Part shown: positions 33,331 through 42,356 of the stretch, piece by piece
Layout: each line of letters begins with the position of its first letter
Numbering within the stretch: position 1 is the stretch's first letter
Source: Pseudomonas ovata
GTDB taxonomy: Bacteria > Pseudomonadota > Gammaproteobacteria > Pseudomonadales > Pseudomonadaceae
Reading direction: 5' to 3'
DNA length: 64,000 nucleotides
NCBI RefSeq assembly: GCF_003131185.1
Contig: NZ_QFFU01000019.1
Span: forward strand, 56,795 to 120,794
The notes under the pieces: generated by a model
The model's database searches: none
Told to the model about the DNA's origin: nothing
The model's input: only the letters and a program-made list of their open reading frames with translations
Program-made: the position numbers and the translations under genes

Positions 33331-34247
33331 AAATACGCAAGCTCAAGCGCACCCTGGGGCGCATCACGCCCAACGGGCGGCAACTGGTGATCGGCGCACC
33401 GTTCCTGTGGCTGTTCCTGTTCTTCGCCTTGCCGTTCCTGATCGTGCTCAAGATCAGCTTCGCCGAAGCCGACGTGGCGATTCCGCCGTACACCGAAGTC
33501 TTCAGCTACGCCGAAGAAAAGCTGCAATTGATCTTCAACTTCGGCAACTACACGTTGCTGGCGGGTGACGAGCTGTACCTGGCCGCCTACCTGGGCTCGT
33601 TGAAGGTCGCGTTCTTCAGCACCCTGTTGTGCCTGGTGATCGGCTACCCGATGGCCTACGCCATCGCCAATGCGCGCAAGGACATCCAGACCGTCTTGCT
33701 GTTGCTGATCATGATGCCGACCTGGACCGCGATCCTGATCCGCGTCTATGCGTGGATGGGCATCCTGGGCAACAACGGCCTGCTCAATGAAGCGCTGCTG
33801 TGGCTGGGGCTGATCGACACGCCGCTGCAGATTCTCAACACCAACGTGGCGGTCTACATCGGCGTGGTCTACTCGTACCTGCCGTTCATGATCCTGCCGC
33901 TGTACGCCAACCTGGTCAAACACGACCAGAGCCTGCTGGAAGCGGCGTCCGACCTGGGCTCGAGCACCTTCAACAGCTTCTGGAAAATCACCGTGCCGCT
34001 CTCGAAAAACGGCATCATCGCCGGCTGCATGCTGGTGTTCATCCCGGTGGTGGGCGAATTCGTCATCCCCGAACTGCTCGGCGGCCCGGAAACGCTGATG
34101 ATCGGCAAGGTGCTGTGGCAGGAGTTCTTCAATAACCGCGACTGGCCGGTGGCTTCGGCACTGGCGGTCATCATGCTGCTGGTGCTGATCGTGCCTATCA
34201 TCCTGTTCAACCGCAGTCAGGCCAAAGAGCTGGAGGGCAGGGCATGA
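33327..34247 (+). CDS. spuG: Polyamine ABC transporter permease 1
   Basis: A 306-residue PotH-type inner-membrane permease with about six membrane segments, starting with FLWLFLFFALPFLIVLKIS. The EAA loop is SLLEAASDLGSSTFNSFWKI. The ATG at 33327 overlaps the spuF stop (ATGA); the longer open frame starts inside spuF. Its own stop overlaps the next permease start, so all three transporter genes are translationally coupled. Confidence 0.94.
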   Translation: MKIRKLKRTLGRITPNGRQLVIGAPFLWLFLFFALPFLIVLKISFAEADVAIPPYTEVFSYAEEKLQLIFNFGNYTLLAGDELYLAAYLGSLKVAFFSTLLCLVIGYPMAYAIANARKDIQTVLLLLIMMPTWTAILIRVYAWMGILGNNGLLNEALLWLGLIDTPLQILNTNVAVYIGVVYSYLPFMILPLYANLVKHDQSLLEAASDLGSSTFNSFWKITVPLSKNGIIAGCMLVFIPVVGEFVIPELLGGPETLMIGKVLWQEFFNNRDWPVASALAVIMLLVLIVPIILFNRSQAKELEGRA

Positions 34248-35104
34248 GAGGGTTCAAGTTTTCCAACCTGATGCTGGTGGTGGGCCTGCTGTTCATCTAC
34301 CTGCCGATGCTGATCCTGGTGATCTACTCATTCAACGACTCACGCCTGGTGACGGTGTGGGGCGGCTGGTCGATCAAGTGGTATGTGGGCCTGCTGGACA
34401 ACACGCAATTGATGGGCTCGGTGATGCGCTCGCTGGAGGTGGCGTTCTACACCGCCATTGCCGCCGTGGCGCTGGGCACCATGGCCGCCTTCGTACTGAC
34501 CCGCATCTCGCGCTTCAAGGGCCGTACCGCCTTTGGCGGGCTGGTCACCGCGCCGCTGGTCATGCCCGAGGTGATCACCGGCCTGTCGCTGTTGTTGCTG
34601 TTCGTGGCCATGGCGCAACTGATCGGCTGGCCGGCCGAACGCGGCCTGCTGACCATCTGGATCGCCCACACCACCTTCTGCACTGCCTACGTGGCGGTGG
34701 TGGTGTCGGCGCGCCTGCGCGAACTGGACCTGTCGATCGAAGAAGCCGCCATGGACCTGGGCGCGCGGCCCTGGAAAGTGTTCTTCCTGATCACCATCCC
34801 GATGATCGCGCCGTCGCTGGCCGCCGGCGGCATGATGTCCTTCGCCCTGTCGCTGGACGACCTGGTGCTGGCCAGCTTTGTCTCCGGCCCCGGCTCGACC
34901 ACCTTGCCGATGGAGGTGTTCTCCGCGGTGCGCCTGGGGGTCAAACCCGAGATCAACGCCGTGGCCAGCCTGATTCTGCTGGCGGTGTCGCTGGCCACTT
35001 TCCTGGTCTGGTACTTCACCCGCCAGGCCGAAGAACGGCGCAAGAAGGCGATCCAGCAAGCCATTGACGAGGGCGCCAACTGGCAACAGCCGGCCAAGGC
35101 CTGA
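34244..35104 (+). CDS. spuH: Polyamine ABC transporter permease 2
   Basis: A 286-residue PotI-type permease. Six membrane segments are apparent, from LMLVVGLLFIYLPMLILVIY at the N terminus to SLILLAVSLATFLVWYF at the C terminus, and the EAA loop reads EEAAMDLGARPWKVFFLITI. It pairs with the preceding permease to form the membrane channel. Last gene of the spu run; a CIR repeat begins 26 bases after its stop. Confidence 0.94.
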   Translation: MRGFKFSNLMLVVGLLFIYLPMLILVIYSFNDSRLVTVWGGWSIKWYVGLLDNTQLMGSVMRSLEVAFYTAIAAVALGTMAAFVLTRISRFKGRTAFGGLVTAPLVMPEVITGLSLLLLFVAMAQLIGWPAERGLLTIWIAHTTFCTAYVAVVVSARLRELDLSIEEAAMDLGARPWKVFFLITIPMIAPSLAAGGMMSFALSLDDLVLASFVSGPGSTTLPMEVFSAVRLGVKPEINAVASLILLAVSLATFLVWYFTRQAEERRKKAIQQAIDEGANWQQPAKA

Positions 35105-35130
35105 AACCTGACCGCTCCTGCGGGCCCCCC

Positions 35131-35284
35131 GTAGGAGCGCGCTCTGCCCGCGACCGGCTGCGTCAGCAGTCGTAAATTTTCAGCGTTTCCGAGATTTTGA
35201 ATGTGTTCACAATCATAAACGTGTGGCGGCTCATCAATTTTGCGAGCGCTAACGCACTCGGTCGCGGGCAGAGCGCGCTCCTAC
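35131..35284. repeat. CIR composite repeat after spuH
   Basis: Reverse order (C then complementary B), both outer arms of the CTCTGCCC type. The core holds TTTTCAGCGTTTCCGAGATT, then TGAATGTGTTCACAATCATAAA, then GTGTGGCGGCTCATCAATTT. The fill-up of the 302-base gap to the next gene is otherwise unremarkable. Confidence 0.88.
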
Positions 35285-35407
35285 GGCGCCAGATGCCGAT
35301 TCCGGGCATTGCCGTAATCCTGTAGGACCCTTCCGATTTCCCCGTAAGCCCTGAATTCTCCGCTTTCCGCTTGCTAGGCTGCGTCGCCTCACCCCGAGGA
35401 ACGCTCG

Positions 35408-36427
35408 ATGGCCGACCCCACTCGCACCAACACATTCACATCCGACTTCAGAGGCGAACCCACGCCGATGCCGCAACTGCTGGAACGTGGCCAGCCCAAC
35501 CACCCGCCGCCTCATCGACCGCCACCCCCGCCGGTCTACACCTTTGAAAATCCTCCTCCCAGAACGCGCTACCAGCCAGAGCCGGTGACTGGAGAAGAGC
35601 CCGGCTTTTAAATCGTCGAACGCAGCCAGTCCCCGGCCGAACTGTATCGCAGCCTGTTCGACGCCCTGCCGCCCTCGGCCATGCCCTTGTTCAGCGAGCT
35701 GAACCCAGGGCTAGGCGACACGGTAAAGGCCGGCACTCTGATTGTCCTCAGCGACCCGAACAGCCATTCATGCACCTACGCGCAATCGCAACTGGTGGCC
35801 GCTGCCCACGAGGTCAGGGCCGCACTGGAACCGCTGAGTCCGCAAGAGGCGGACTTCATGATGAAGTACGCGGGAGAGATCGCGGCGTTTACCGGCGAGA
35901 CATCGACCTGGATGGGGGTGAGTGCGGCGGTGATGGAGGCGCACTTGGCGAAGTTGGGCGATATCCTGAAAAAAATCGAGAAACATCATCAAGATCGCTT
36001 TCGGCAATATGGGCATCTCAATTCGCCTGAGTTTTTTACCCAGCGCAGAGAACTGCTCAAGGCGCTTGATGCGCAATTGTTGAACTCTAAGCGTGTGCGT
36101 GGGTTGACCACGTTCAATGACCAGGGGAAGTTAAAAAATGCATTGGGCATTTCCAGTCGCAGCCTTGTACATCATTGGAAAAGGGCGGGCGTTGACGGAG
36201 GTATTCCTGGCTATGCCTCACATGTGAGAGCAATCAGTCGCGCCACCACATGGATGAAAGCAGGCGGTTTTATCGGTATAGGCATTGGCGGTGTTTCTGG
36301 ACGCGTGGCGATTCAAGAGGTGTGTGCGGTTGCTGTTGTGGGTGTTGCGGCATTTGTGGGAACGCTTTCCGGAGGCTGGCTAGGTGAGTTTGGGGGAGAG
36401 CTGCTCTATGAAAGTGAATGGTTATGA
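35408..36427 (+). pseudogene. Toxin-like secreted protein gene split by one stop codon
   Basis: One frame runs from ATG 35408 to 36427, broken only by TAA at 35609-35611. Upstream piece (67 residues): a Pro-rich N terminus (HPPPHRPPPPPVYTFENPPP) ending EEPGF. The same frame continues IVERSQSPAELYRSLFDALP, VKAGTLIVLSDPN, a helical middle (KLGDILKKIEKHHQDRFRQY), GKLKNALGISSRSLVHHWKR and a hydrophobic Gly-rich end (AGGFIGIGIGGVSGR, VVGVAAFVGTLSGGWLGEFG). A single C-to-T change (CAA to TAA) would explain the break. From 35681 an ATG could still give a 248-residue product. The Gly-rich hydrophobic end and the overlapping membrane-protein gene suggest a pore-forming toxin with immunity protein; I know no name for the family. 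Confidence 0.65.
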
Positions 36428-37230
36428 ACGATCACCTACCCTGGTTTTTCGGGTGGTGTGTGGTTTTTTATACTGCGCCCATCGCAATGATCATGACCCA
36501 TATTGTTCTGGGTACGTATGTCCGCCGTTTTTTTTTGACTGCCATGCTGGAGGCGTTGAAAAACAGTCTTCTTTTTTCTTCTCGCCATGCTCGGGGACTG
36601 GATGATCAGGGCTCGCTGTACCGCAACCTGTTACTGCTCGACATGGGCGTTGCGTTTGTTTTTTCCAGGGTCAATATCCATTCTGGTGTTCTGGATGCTG
36701 AAGACCTGGCCAGGTTTCCCCGTCGCTTTCGAATAATGGCGGTCACCAACGCAGGTTGTTTTTATGGTGCCATGCTTGCCATGTTGATCGTTTTTCCGGC
36801 GATGAAATGGGAGCGCTTTGCCAGGACCGGCCAGGTTTTTGATGTGAATGCAGCGTTTCAAGTCTTGCTCTATGGCAGCCCGGTTATCGCTTTATCGATC
36901 ACCTGGGGATTGACGGTCTACGCCGTCCATTACCATCTGCTTACCATGCTTGATGCGATCAAGCGCGGCCCTTTATCCAGACTCAGCCAGGCGATGGCGA
37001 TAGGAGAAGGACAAGCCTCTTGGCGCAGCATGCTGTTCATCAGACTCAGCAGGGCGGTGGTTTTCAAAAGCAGCAAGAAAAACGATGCCATTCACGACGT
37101 ATTTGACCTTGATGAATTGCCAGTCAGTTTCAAGCGCCTGGCGGTGGCCAGTCTGCTCTGCCTGTACGTGGGTATAAGCGGGCTGGTCATTGCTGGCCTG
37201 GTGTATGCGCTGAGCGACACTGCCGTATGA
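36424..37230 (+). CDS. Four-helix membrane protein, possible immunity protein
   Basis: A protein of about 268 residues with four predicted membrane segments (about residues 8-32, 108-126, 145-167 and 239-262, the last reading VASLLCLYVGISGLVIAGLV). It overlaps the end of the toxin-like gene by four bases (ATGA), so the two are translationally coupled. Base composition is visibly lower in GC than the flanking metabolic genes. Membrane immunity proteins typically accompany pore-forming effectors, which is the reasoning for the proposed role. An alternative start two codons earlier (36418) exists. No recognised domain. Confidence 0.6.
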   Translation: MNDHLPWFFGWCVVFYTAPIAMIMTHIVLGTYVRRFFLTAMLEALKNSLLFSSRHARGLDDQGSLYRNLLLLDMGVAFVFSRVNIHSGVLDAEDLARFPRRFRIMAVTNAGCFYGAMLAMLIVFPAMKWERFARTGQVFDVNAAFQVLLYGSPVIALSITWGLTVYAVHYHLLTMLDAIKRGPLSRLSQAMAIGEGQASWRSMLFIRLSRAVVFKSSKKNDAIHDVFDLDELPVSFKRLAVASLLCLYVGISGLVIAGLVYALSDTAV

Positions 37231-37245
37231 CCGAATCCATAGCGG

Positions 37246-38178
37246 TCAATACGGATCACCCACCCCCACCTGCAACGCCTCCATCAACAACCGCGCCGGT
37301 GCCGACAGTGGGCTGTTATGCCGGCTGACCAGCGAGAACGGTTCGCTGCGTGATTGCAGCGCCAGCGCCAGGGGGGCGATGCCCATGCCGCGGGCACTCT
37401 CGGCGACCGCTTGCGGCAGTACGGCCACGCGCTGCGGGTCCTGCTGCAGCAGGGTCAGGGTGGCGAAGGTCGAGGCGGTCTCGATGGCAAAACGCGGAAA
37501 ATCCAGCCCGGCCTGGCTGAATTCGCGCTCCAGCACCCGGCGCATGGGCATGTTGGTCGGATAGACGATCCAGTCATGGCCTTCAAGGTCAGCCAGTGTC
37601 AGGCGTGAGGCGGTGGCCAGCGGGTGCCGGGTGTTGGCCACGACCCGCAAGGCTTCCGCTGCCAGGGGCAGGCAGTCGTAAGCATCGGGGCGCTGGCTGA
37701 CGCTGGTGCGGCAGATGGCCAGGTCGAGCCGGCCCTGGTCGATCAGGCCCAGCAGTCGGGCGCTGGTGTCCTCGACGATTTCCACCGACAACTCCGGCTG
37801 GGTCTGGCGCAGGCGGGCCAGGCTGTCGACCAGCAAGGGCACGGCGCCCATCACCGTGCCCACGGCAATGCGCCCGCCCTGGCCTTGCAGGATACCGAGC
37901 ATTTCTTCGCGCAGGTGCGCCATGTCGCTGTGGATCAGCCGCGCATAGCGAATCACGCAGCGTCCCAGGTCGTTGGGCTCAAGGCCCTGGCTGGTGCGGG
38001 TGAACAACCGGGTGCCGAACGCCGATTCGATTTCGTTGAGCGCCTGGGTCGCGCCCGGCTGGGTGATCGACACCTGTTCGGCGGCCTTGTGCAGCGAGCC
38101 GTGGTCGTCCAGCGCGATCAACAGGCGCAGCTGTTTGAGGCGCAAGCGGGAAATCAGTGAAGAAAGCGGTGCAACCAT
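37246..38178 (-). CDS. LysR family transcriptional regulator
   Basis: A 310-residue LysR protein. The N-terminal winged helix includes LKQLRLLIALDDHGSLHKAA and QVSITQPGATQALNEIESAFG. The effector domain follows from about residue 95 (GGRIAVGTVMGAVPLLVDSLA). It diverges from araD1 with a 99-base gap that holds two ATGACG repeats 13 bases apart on the minus strand. The GstR/GbpR-like N terminus with SITQPGATQAL is common in sugar and galactose-type regulators. Likely controls araD1, by position. Confidence 0.88.
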   Translation of the reverse strand: MVAPLSSLISRLRLKQLRLLIALDDHGSLHKAAEQVSITQPGATQALNEIESAFGTRLFTRTSQGLEPNDLGRCVIRYARLIHSDMAHLREEMLGILQGQGGRIAVGTVMGAVPLLVDSLARLRQTQPELSVEIVEDTSARLLGLIDQGRLDLAICRTSVSQRPDAYDCLPLAAEALRVVANTRHPLATASRLTLADLEGHDWIVYPTNMPMRRVLEREFSQAGLDFPRFAIETASTFATLTLLQQDPQRVAVLPQAVAESARGMGIAPLALALQSRSEPFSLVSRHNSPLSAPARLLMEALQVGVGDPY

Positions 38179-38277
38179 GGGGATAAGCGCCCGTTATCAC
38201 GTCATCAATGGTCGTCATTAGGCAGGCCATCGGTGGATTCGTAAAGTGTTGGCCATCTCATCCATAACAAGAAGGCC

Positions 38278-39279
38278 ATGACCATGCGATTGATCCAGTA
38301 CCAGACCGCGACCGGCGAGCGCCGCGTCGGACTTGTCGAAGGCGAGCAGGTGCACACCGTGCTGGCCACCAGCAGCACCCGCGAGCTGGCGCTGGCCGCC
38401 ATCAGTGCCGGCCACGGCCTGCAGGACGAAGTGCTCAAGCGCGGCAGCGAAGCCGGCCCGCTGTACCGTGAACTGCTCGAAGGCGGCCTGGTGCTGGCGC
38501 CGCTGGACCATGAAGACCCGGCCCATTGCCTGGTCAGCGGCACCGGCCTGACCCACCTGGGCAGCGCCGACACCCGCGACAAGATGCACCAGAAAAAGGA
38601 CCAGGATGAAGCGACCCTGACCGACACGGCGCGCATGTTTCGCTGGGGCGTGGAGGGCGGCAAGCCGGGGACCGGGCAGGTGGGCGCGCAGCCGGAGTGG
38701 TTCTACAAGGGCGACGGCAGCATCGTGCTGCGCCCCGGCGCCGACTTTCCATTGCCTACCTTTGCCGAGGACGTCGGCGAGGAGCCCGAGTTGGTCGGCC
38801 TGTATGTGATCGGTCCGGACAGCAAGCCGTACCGTCTTGGCTATGCGCTGGGCAACGAGTTGTCTGACCATGTGCTGGAGCGGCGCAGCTACCTGTACCT
38901 GGCCCATTCCAAGCTGCGGTTCTGTGCCTATGGCCCGGAATTGCGCATCGGCGCGCTGCCCGCGAATCTGGTCGGCACCAGCCGCATTCATCGCAACGGC
39001 GAAGTGCTGTGGGAAAAGGAGTTTCTCAGCGGCGAACAGAACATGTGCCACAGCCTGGAAAATCTTGAATACCACCACTTCAAGTACCGCCAGTTCCTGC
39101 GCCCCGGGGATGTGCACGTGCACTTTTTCGGCACTGCCACGCTGTCGTTCGCCGACGCAATCAAGCCGCAGCCAGGCGACACCTTCGAAATCGAGATCCC
39201 GGAGTTCGGCGCCGCGCTTCGCACCGGCATCGTGCAGGACGACGAGCCGTTGGCGCCGGGGGGGATTGTCGGGCTTTGA
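38278..39279 (+). CDS. araD1: AraD1-type FAH-superfamily sugar acid dehydratase/hydrolase
   Basis: A 333-residue protein of the fumarylacetoacetate hydrolase (FAH) superfamily, AraD1 subgroup. N-terminal domain: MRLIQYQTATGERRVGLVEG. The FAH core carries metal ligands in EEPELVGLYVIGPDSKPYRL and GYALGNELSDHVLERRSYLY, and GTSRIHRNGEVLWEKEF. In this subgroup the assigned reaction is dehydration of 2-keto-3-deoxy-L-arabinonate, leading to 2-oxoglutarate semialdehyde. The IlvD/Edd dehydratase at 40442 would supply that substrate. GAAGG lies just before the ATG. Hydrolysis of a 2,4-diketo acid is an alternative. Confidence 0.78.
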   Translation: MTMRLIQYQTATGERRVGLVEGEQVHTVLATSSTRELALAAISAGHGLQDEVLKRGSEAGPLYRELLEGGLVLAPLDHEDPAHCLVSGTGLTHLGSADTRDKMHQKKDQDEATLTDTARMFRWGVEGGKPGTGQVGAQPEWFYKGDGSIVLRPGADFPLPTFAEDVGEEPELVGLYVIGPDSKPYRLGYALGNELSDHVLERRSYLYLAHSKLRFCAYGPELRIGALPANLVGTSRIHRNGEVLWEKEFLSGEQNMCHSLENLEYHHFKYRQFLRPGDVHVHFFGTATLSFADAIKPQPGDTFEIEIPEFGAALRTGIVQDDEPLAPGGIVGL

Positions 39280-39340
39280 GTCAACGCTGTATGGACAAGC
39301 GCGTAGCCGCCACGCAAGGCGCAGCACTGATTGGAACCCC

Positions 39341-39607
39341 GTAGGAGCGCGCTTGCCCGCGACCGAGTGCGTAGCGCTCGCAAAATCTACGAAACGCCAC
39401 AAATTTACGGCCTTAAATCTACGAAACGCCACAAATTTACGAGCTTAAATCTACGAAACGCTGAAATTTACGACCTTAAATTTATGAAACGCCAAAAATT
39501 TACGACCTTAAATTTATGAAACGCCACAAAATCACGACCTTAAATCTACGAAACGCCACAAATTTACGACTGCTAACGCAGCCGGTCGCGGGCAAGCGCG
39601 CTCCTAC
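39341..39607. repeat. CIR composite repeat with expanded core, ending on the GntR stop codon
   Basis: The longest single CIR in the window (267 bases). Left outer arm and B (GCGTAGCGCTCGC), six tandem core units (separate entry), then complementary C and the right arm CGGGCAAGCGCGCTCCTAC. The CTA in the right arm (39604-39606) is the stop codon TAG of the gntR gene on the opposite strand. Confidence 0.93.
39384..39573. repeat. Six tandem 32-bp units inside the CIR
   Basis: Unit consensus starts AATCTACGAAACGCCACAAA and continues TTTACGACCTTA. Six units follow head to tail with a few substitutions (TCTACG or TTTATG; GCCACAAA, GCTGAAA or GCCAAAAA). The last unit merges into the C arm (ACGACTGCTAACGC), showing that the unit is a copy of the normal CIR core. 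No spacers, so this is not a CRISPR array. Confidence 0.95.
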
Positions 39608-40326
39608 AGCGGTGTCAAAACATTCATGACGGTATCGAGTGCCGTGCGGGTGTCGTCGAGCTGCACCAGCGAGGCGTAGCGGGCGGCCAGGGCGTCGCGG
39701 TTCTTGATCGCGGTCAGGATCGCCTGGTGGCGCGGCAGGCTCAGTTGCTGGGTGTTGGGGCGCAGGTTGGTCAAGTTGATCGACTCACGCAGCGGCAGCG
39801 ACAGCATGTTGCACATGTAGGCCAGCAGGTCGTTATGGGTGGCGTCGGCAATAGCGCGGTGAAAGTCGAGGTCGGGCTGGAGCATTTCTTCCCGGGTCCT
39901 GGCCGCTTCCATGCGCTGGTAGGCGGCTTCGATCACGGCAATGTCGGCGTCGGTCGCGGTGCTGGCGGCCAGCGCGGCAATCTCCGGTTCCAGGATGCGT
40001 CGCACCCCGGCCAGGGTGTTGAAAAACTCGCTGTGTGGCGTGGATCGCATCAGCCAGAACAGCACGTCCGGGTCGAGCAGGTGCCACTCCACCCGGGGCC
40101 GGACCACAGTGCCGACCCGTGGCCGTGAATAGACCAGCCCCTTGGCCGTCAGCACCCGCGTGGCTTCGCGCAGGACCGGGCGGCTGACCTTGTACTCCTC
40201 GCACAGCGTGGCTTCCGGTGGCAGCTTTTCTTCAGGCTTGAAGCGGCCGGAAACGATGTGCATGCCCAGTTCCTGAACGATCTGGGCATGCATGCTTTTG
40301 CGTGGCTTGGGAGTCTGGTAATCCAT
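39604..40326 (-). CDS. GntR family regulator, FadR/FCD subgroup
   Basis: A 240-residue regulator. The N-terminal winged helix includes GRFKPEEKLPPEATLCEEYKVSRPVLREATRVL and the C-terminal FCD domain has the metal/ligand helices (LLQPDLDFHRAIADATHNDL region). It lies downstream of the dehydratase gene in the same direction (115 bases) and is probably the local repressor of the sugar-acid genes. A perfect FadR-type site TNGTNNNACNA occurs at 42198. The stop codon TAG is formed by the outer arm of the neighbouring CIR repeat; the coding sequence ends NVLTPL. Confidence 0.88.
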   Translation of the reverse strand: MDYQTPKPRKSMHAQIVQELGMHIVSGRFKPEEKLPPEATLCEEYKVSRPVLREATRVLTAKGLVYSRPRVGTVVRPRVEWHLLDPDVLFWLMRSTPHSEFFNTLAGVRRILEPEIAALAASTATDADIAVIEAAYQRMEAARTREEMLQPDLDFHRAIADATHNDLLAYMCNMLSLPLRESINLTNLRPNTQQLSLPRHQAILTAIKNRDALAARYASLVQLDDTRTALDTVMNVLTPL

Positions 40327-40441
40327 AAAGACGCAGGGGCTCTGGCGAAATGCGCTGCATCATAACATCCCTCCCGCCTGGGGCCGGGCTGAGGGGGGCG
40401 CGGCAATACGGCGGCTGGCGCTCCTGCCTGGTGGACGTGGG

Positions 40442-42181
40442 TCAATGTGAATGACGCGGCACCTCCGAGCCACGGCAGCCCACCAGAAAGTCGAAGTCGC
40501 AGCCTTCGTCGGCCTGCAGCACATGGTCGACGTACAGCCGGCTGTAGCCGCTGGAGAAAATTTTGGCCGAGGTGTCGGGCTTGAGGTCGAGCAGACGGCC
40601 TTGCAGTTCTTCGTCGCTGATGTCCAGGTGCAGGCGGCCGGTCAGGCAGTCGAGTTCGATGAAGTCACCGTTGTGCACCGCCGCCAGCGGGCCACCGGCC
40701 GCCGCTTCCGGGGCCACGTGCAACACCACCGTGCCGTAGGCGGTGCCGCTCATGCGGGCGTCGGAAATGCGCACCATGTCGGTCACGCCTTTGGCCAGCA
40801 CCTTGGGTGGCAGGCCCATGTTGCCGACCTCGGCCATGCCCGGGTAGCCCTTGGGGCCGGCGTTCTTGAGCACCAGCACGCAGGTTTCGTCGACGTCCAG
40901 GTCCGGGTCGGCGATGCGCGCCTTGTAGTCGTCGAAGTTCTCGAACACCACCGCGCGGCCGCGATGCTGCATCAGCGCCGGCGTGGCGGCCGACGGCTTG
41001 ACCACTGCGCCACGTGGCGCCAGGTTGCCGCGCAGGATGCACAGGCCGCCGTCAGGCACCAGCGGGTTGTCGATCGGGCGGATCACTTCGTCGTTGTACT
41101 GCGGTGAGGCCTGGCAGTTCTGCCAGAGGCTCTTGCCATTGGCGGTCAGTGCGTCGGGGTTGGGCAGCAGGCCGTTCTCACCCAGGCGGCGGATCACTGC
41201 CGGCAGGCCACCGGCGTAGTAGAACTCTTCCATCAGAAAGCGCCCGGACGGCTGCAGGTCGACCAGGGTCGGCGTGCCGCGCCCGACACGGGTCCAGTCT
41301 TCCAGGTCCAGCTCGACGCCGATGCGTCCGGCAATGGCCTTGAGGTGGATGACTGCGTTGGTCGAGCCACCAATGGCGGCATTGACCTTGATAGCGTTCT
41401 CGAACGCGGCCTTGGTGAGGATCTTCGACAGGCGCAGGTCTTCGCGGACCATGTCGACAATGCGCATACCGGACAGGTGTGCCAGCACATAGCGGCGCGA
41501 GTCGACCGCCGGGATGGCGGCGTTGTGCGGCAGCGAGGTGCCCAGGGCTTCGGCCATGCAGGCCATGGTCGAGGCGGTGCCCATGGTGTTGCAGGTGCCG
41601 GCCGAGCGCGACATGCCGGCTTCGGCCGACAGGAACTCGTCGAGGCTGATCTGCCCGCCTTTATAGGCCTCATGCATCTGCCAGACCACGGTGCCGGAGC
41701 CGATGTCCTTGCCGTTGTGCTTGCCGTTGAGCATGGGCCCGCCGGTGACCACGATGGCCGGTACGTCGCAACTGGCCGCGCCCATCAGCAGGGCCGGCGT
41801 GGTCTTGTCGCAACCGGTGAGCAGCACCACGGCGTCTACCGGGTTGCCGCGAATGGCTTCCTCGACGTCCATGCTCGCCAGGTTGCGGGTCAGCATGGCG
41901 GTGGGGCGCAGGTTGGATTCGCCGCTGGAGAACACCGGGAACTCCACCGGGAAGCCGCCAGCTTCCAGCACGCCTTTCTTCACATGTTCGGCGATCTTGC
42001 GGAAATGCGCGTTGCAGGGGGTCAGTTCCGACCAGGTGTTGCAGATGCCGATGATCGGCTTGCCCTGGAATTCATGGTCCGGGATGCCCTGGTTCTTCAT
42101 CCAGCTGCGGTACATGAAGCCGTTCTTGTCGGCCGTACCGAACCATTGGGCGGAGCGCAGTGGGGTCTTCTTGTCGGTCAT
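40442..42181 (-). CDS. Sugar acid dehydratase, IlvD/Edd family (L-arabinonate type)
   Basis: A 579-residue dehydratase of the IlvD/Edd family, the length of L-arabinonate/D-xylonate dehydratases rather than IlvD (about 610) or Edd (about 600). Three cysteines fit the [2Fe-2S] ligands of that group: Cys56 (LTPCNAH), Cys124 (LTGCDKTTPA) and Cys197 (AGTCNTMGT). The spacing of 68 and 73 residues agrees with arabinonate dehydratase. It removes water from a pentonate to give a 2-keto-3-deoxy acid. Together with AraD1 this suggests L-arabinonate or a related aldonate as substrate. Divergent from the MFS gene, with operator-like sites between. Confidence 0.88.
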   Translation of the reverse strand: MTDKKTPLRSAQWFGTADKNGFMYRSWMKNQGIPDHEFQGKPIIGICNTWSELTPCNAHFRKIAEHVKKGVLEAGGFPVEFPVFSSGESNLRPTAMLTRNLASMDVEEAIRGNPVDAVVLLTGCDKTTPALLMGAASCDVPAIVVTGGPMLNGKHNGKDIGSGTVVWQMHEAYKGGQISLDEFLSAEAGMSRSAGTCNTMGTASTMACMAEALGTSLPHNAAIPAVDSRRYVLAHLSGMRIVDMVREDLRLSKILTKAAFENAIKVNAAIGGSTNAVIHLKAIAGRIGVELDLEDWTRVGRGTPTLVDLQPSGRFLMEEFYYAGGLPAVIRRLGENGLLPNPDALTANGKSLWQNCQASPQYNDEVIRPIDNPLVPDGGLCILRGNLAPRGAVVKPSAATPALMQHRGRAVVFENFDDYKARIADPDLDVDETCVLVLKNAGPKGYPGMAEVGNMGLPPKVLAKGVTDMVRISDARMSGTAYGTVVLHVAPEAAAGGPLAAVHNGDFIELDCLTGRLHLDISDEELQGRLLDLKPDTSAKIFSSGYSRLYVDHVLQADEGCDFDFLVGCRGSEVPRHSH

Positions 42182-42197
42182 GATCAGGCAACTCTTA

Positions 42198-42208
42198 TTG
42201 TATGACTA
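42198..42208. promoter_or_regulatory. FadR/GntR-type operator
   Basis: TTGTATGACTA fits TNGTNNNACNA exactly. It lies 17 bases upstream of the dehydratase start, so binding would block that promoter. Likely recognised by the GntR protein encoded next to the dehydratase. Confidence 0.45.
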
Positions 42209-42287
42209 TTTGAATGCTGTGCCTGAAACATACACCAGATGAAGGGCATTTCAAAGGGTTGCGGCTTAAATAGTATTACTATATTGT

Positions 42288-42356
42288 CCGGATCAATGAG
42301 TCGATCCGGCTTTTCCGGCCTGCGCGCCGGTGATTAGTCAGATTAATCAGGACTAA
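42288..42356. promoter_or_regulatory. Inverted and direct repeats before the MFS gene
   Basis: CCGGATC (42288-42294) and GATCCGG (42303-42309) form an inverted repeat with eight bases between. Further on, GATTAGTCA and GATTAATCA (42332-42349) are near-perfect 9-base direct repeats followed by GGACTAA. These are candidate binding sites for a second regulator, 34-100 bases before the MFS start. Confidence 0.35.

Noticed and set aside
35163..35435. Small proteins in CIR repeats (for example 35163-35435, 39331-39519, 63612-63854)
   Set aside because: They all translate the same repeat words (RSALARDRVR, LLTQPVAGKRAPT) and have no upstream ribosome site.
36424..37230. Reading the membrane protein as a transporter subunit
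   Set aside because: Four helices with no family motif and no partner ATPase or binding protein; the overlap with the toxin-like gene is the only context.
39384..39573. Tandem 32-bp units as a CRISPR array
   Set aside because: Units follow each other with no spacers, are internal to a CIR repeat, and no cas genes are present.
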